Source: an uncultured Erysipelotrichaceae bacterium
GTDB lineage: Bacteria > Bacillota_I > Bacilli_A > Erysipelotrichales > Erysipelotrichaceae
Direction of reading: 5' to 3'
DNA length: 7,230 nucleotides
Assembly (NCBI GenBank): GCA_937902945.1
Contig: CALEMD010000309.1
Location: 1 to 7,230, forward strand
Shown: positions 5,454 through 7,230 of the stretch, piece by piece
Layout of the letters: the number at the start of each line of letters is the position of its first letter
How positions within the stretch are numbered: the first letter of the stretch is position 1
Made by a program: the position numbers and the translations under genes
Notes under the pieces: model-generated
What the model was told of the DNA's origin: nothing
What the model saw: the letters and a program-made list of their open reading frames with translations, nothing else
The model's database searches: none

Positions 5454-5508
5454 ATAGCAGCAGCCACTGCAGAGGGATTCAAATTAGAAAGAGAAGTGTT
5501 GCTGCTGT
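5454..5508 (+). other. Long-range hairpin in non-coding sequence, possible structured RNA
   Basis: The 5392-5653 stretch holds no gene that I can support. Within it, 5454-5467 (core AGCAGCA) pairs with 5496-5508 (core TGCTGCT) over about 13 pairs with one bulged C and G-T wobbles, around a 28-base loop. A weak TTGAGA (5427-5432) might belong to a promoter before it. No T tract follows. A smaller stem, GCTGA-ATAA-TCAGC, lies at 5530-5543. Whether any of this is transcribed is unknown. Confidence 0.3.
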
Positions 5509-5598
5509 GATTTGAGAATGGCAGATAATGCTGAATAATCAGCGATACATAAAGAAGTTAAAATAATAAGCGTGTTAAAGGAGCTTGAATTACACGGA

Positions 5599-5627
5599 TT
5601 GTCACTGCAAGTGAGATCATGTATGAT
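5599..5627 (+). promoter_or_regulatory. Promoter of the ppiB-helicase unit
   Basis: TTGTCA (5599-5604), a 17-base spacer and TATGAT (5622-5627), five of six matches in each element. Transcription would start near 5634, about 20 bases before the cyclophilin start. Confidence 0.75.
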
Positions 5628-5653
5628 AACTCTGGTAAAAGGAGAGTATGCAT

Positions 5654-6142
5654 ATGCAGACAGCAGTTATAAATGTTAAGAACTACGGGACGATCCGTGT
5701 GGAACTGAATGAGAAGGAAGCACCGATCAGCGTTAAGAACTTTGTCGAACTAGCCCAAGCGGGTTTCTATAATGGTTTGACGTTTCATAGAATCATCAGC
5801 GGTTTCATGATTCAGGGCGGAGATCCCAATGGAAATGGAACAGGCGGAAGCAAGCACACAATCAAAGGAGAATTCCAGCAGAATGGCGTAAAGAATACTA
5901 TTTCTCATGTGCGCGGAACGATCTCCATGGCTAGAGCTATGGATCCTAACAGTGCAAGCTCACAGTTCTTCATTGTCCATTCAGACAGCAAGTTCCTTGA
6001 TGGCGGATATACAGGTTTCGGAACTGTAACAGAAGGCATGGAAGTAGTAGACAGCATATGCAATGATGCAAAACCGGCTGATGGCAATGGGACAATACGC
6101 AGAGCTGAACAGCCGATTATAGAATCCATTGCAATAGAGTAG
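5654..6142 (+). CDS. ppiB: Cyclophilin-type peptidyl-prolyl cis-trans isomerase
   Basis: A single-domain cyclophilin of 162 residues without signal peptide, so a cytoplasmic folding catalyst that isomerises X-Pro peptide bonds. The catalytic block F44-H-R46-I-I-S-G-F-M-I-Q-G-G-D-P contains the essential Arg, followed by the substrate-pocket S-Q104-F-F-I and the F-L-D-G-G-Y-T-G-F-G-T-V segment. The Trp that binds cyclosporin in eukaryotic enzymes is Phe114 here, as is common in bacteria. AGGAG (5640-5644) lies nine bases before ATG 5654 and only three before ATG 5648, so I prefer 5654; the other start adds Met-His. It has its own promoter. The stop lies three bases before the next start, so the SNF2-type gene follows in the same mRNA. 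Confidence 0.95.
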   Translation: MQTAVINVKNYGTIRVELNEKEAPISVKNFVELAQAGFYNGLTFHRIISGFMIQGGDPNGNGTGGSKHTIKGEFQQNGVKNTISHVRGTISMARAMDPNSASSQFFIVHSDSKFLDGGYTGFGTVTEGMEVVDSICNDAKPADGNGTIRRAEQPIIESIAIE

Positions 6143-6145
6143 AAA

Positions 6146-7230
6146 ATGCTGGTTTACAGATTTGAAAAACAGCTGCAGGCATCTCCTAGAAACTGGAGAT
6201 ACTTTCAGAACCATACCTTTTCAATGATCATCACTAAAATGGATATAGAGGAAACTAAAGATCATATTCTGCAGGTGAGTGCTACGGTTGAAGAATACGG
6301 AAGAAACAACCTAGTAACAATGATCCTTGATAAATCGGGCAATATACTCAGCCACTCCTGTGACTGCCAATGGGATAGTCCTCGTGACGCCTGCGGTCAT
6401 ACTCTTTTTGTTGCGGAAGAACTAGCAGGCCTATCCCTGTCTGATATTCCGTATCATACAGATTTGGAAGAGGACCGGAAAGAAGAAAAAAGAAAGCAGG
6501 AAGAATTTCTAAAGCAGTATTATGAGCGGCAGCGTCTTGAGAAACTGGAACTGTCGCATCAGATGCTGAAAAGTGCAGAAAGCGCTGCATCAGAACTGCA
6601 TCTGAATCTTGTTCAGAAAGGCAGTGTGCACTTAGAAGCAAATTCTGTCTTTACCTCTGACTGGCGCTGGTCTGGAATTGAGATGACATTCAGAATTGGA
6701 ACTGCAAGCATGTACTATATAAAAGACCTTGGACAGTTTCTTGACAATATAGACGGCGGCAGTGAATTCAGCTATGGCAAGAAACTGACACTGGTTCATT
6801 CGGAAGAAATGCTGGATGAAAAATCTAAGATCATACTTGCATTTATACGCCAGTATTATAAGGCACCTAATGAAGACGATCCGTCTGTATCGAAAAAGAA
6901 GAATCTGATCCGCATCCGCAATAGAGATATAGAAGCATACATACAGTTATGGAAAGAAGTGCCTATAAACGGTGTTTCTGTTAGAAAAGATGACCGCAGG
7001 ATCACAATTGTATTTCAGCCTAATAGGGATGGCACAATGGTCATACCGACAGTGAAGGCAAAGACAGAGAAATACTCTATGAGCGGCAAAGCATATTACA
7101 TCATAGAACATGGAACCATATATGATACACCGGTCAATGATTCACGCCAGGCTTTTTCTTTGATGAGCGCATTGGTAAAGAATGAATATACAGAGATGAG
7201 AAAGCCTGGCGTGAATCAAAGAAAAAGCCT
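6146..7230 (+). CDS. SWIM zinc-finger protein, N-terminal part of a probable SNF2-family helicase (3' end outside window)
   Basis: The frame opens at ATG 6146 and stays open for 361 codons to the window edge. A SWIM zinc finger is clear at residues 72-85: C72-D-C74, eight residues, C83-G-H85, the CxC-xn-CxH pattern. A highly charged helical stretch follows (about 108-142, with EEDRKEEKRKQEEF), then a mixed alpha/beta region up to the edge. In Firmicutes this SWIM-first layout is typical of large SNF2-type ATPases of about 1000 residues whose helicase motifs come later, so those motifs would lie beyond 7230. DNA translocation or remodelling is therefore inferred from family, not seen. The start follows the ppiB stop by three bases with only a weak GAG (6137-6139) as ribosome binding site, suggesting coupled translation. 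The last 93 bases contain unusual inverted repeats, so the final ~30 residues deserve caution. Confidence 0.8.
   Translation, partial: MLVYRFEKQLQASPRNWRYFQNHTFSMIITKMDIEETKDHILQVSATVEEYGRNNLVTMILDKSGNILSHSCDCQWDSPRDACGHTLFVAEELAGLSLSDIPYHTDLEEDRKEEKRKQEEFLKQYYERQRLEKLELSHQMLKSAESAASELHLNLVQKGSVHLEANSVFTSDWRWSGIEMTFRIGTASMYYIKDLGQFLDNIDGGSEFSYGKKLTLVHSEEMLDEKSKIILAFIRQYYKAPNEDDPSVSKKKNLIRIRNRDIEAYIQLWKEVPINGVSVRKDDRRITIVFQPNRDGTMVIPTVKAKTEKYSMSGKAYYIIEHGTIYDTPVNDSRQAFSLMSALVKNEYTEMRKPGVNQRKS
7138..7230. repeat. Inverted and partly tandem repeat at the right edge
   Basis: Bases 7138-7155 are the exact reverse complement of 7201-7218 (18 bp). Bases 7149-7164 are the exact reverse complement of 7215-7230 (16 bp). 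As a result AAAGCCT recurs at 7201 and 7224, a 23-base period that is cut off by the window end. All of it lies inside the SNF2-type reading frame. Confidence 0.85.

Noticed and set aside
1..7230. CRISPR array, insertion sequence, toxin-antitoxin pair or phage attachment repeat
   Set aside because: No spaced direct repeats, transposase or integrase text, terminal inverted repeats, or duplicated tRNA 3' end were seen. The only repeats are those listed.

Overview
The window reads as low-to-moderate GC Firmicutes chromosome. Supporting signs are consensus TTGACA/TATAAT-type promoters, strong AAGGAG ribosome binding sites, CCA-encoding tRNA genes packed in an array, a class I bacterial fructose-bisphosphate aldolase of the Staphylococcus/Erysipelotrichaceae type, and a SWIM-first SNF2 helicase. 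Erysipelotrichaceae is my best guess from protein flavour; this is inference, not a measured assignment.

Layout. 1-428 is the 3' part of a class I fructose-bisphosphate aldolase, closed by a hairpin terminator. 573-1037 (+) is a zinc-dependent nucleoside/guanine-type deaminase. It converges on a hemolysin III/PAQR-family membrane protein (1123-1800, -) across a strong bidirectional terminator. The hemolysin III promoter carries a perfect 18-bp palindrome over its likely transcription start and diverges from a two-gene unit (+): a membrane-anchored metallophosphoesterase (1914-2726, TTG start) overlapped by an unrecognised 148-residue protein (2720-3166). These converge on alanine racemase (3201-4304, -).

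From 4426 a near-consensus promoter drives six tRNA genes, Val(UAC)-Thr(UGU)-Tyr(GUA)-Gln(UUG)-Lys(UUU)-Gly(UCC), ending in a bidirectional terminator at 5052-5080. On the opposite strand, 5123-5344 is a small Cys-rich, basic protein gene with its own good promoter. Its ribosome binding site is complementary to a stretch inside its own coding region, which suggests translational control. About 260 bases of non-coding sequence (5392-5653) follow, with a long-range hairpin and the promoter of a cytoplasmic cyclophilin (5654-6142). Three bases after the cyclophilin stop, the N-terminal part of a SWIM zinc-finger SNF2-type protein begins and runs off the window.

Most of the window is housekeeping: glycolysis, D-alanine supply for the cell wall, tRNAs and protein folding. 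I found no CRISPR array, insertion sequence or recognisable defence system. The points most worth a second look are the small Cys-rich gene with its folded translation start, the operator-like palindrome before the hemolysin III gene, the unknown partner of the phosphoesterase, and an inverted/tandem repeat at the extreme right end that may be a sequence-assembly artefact.
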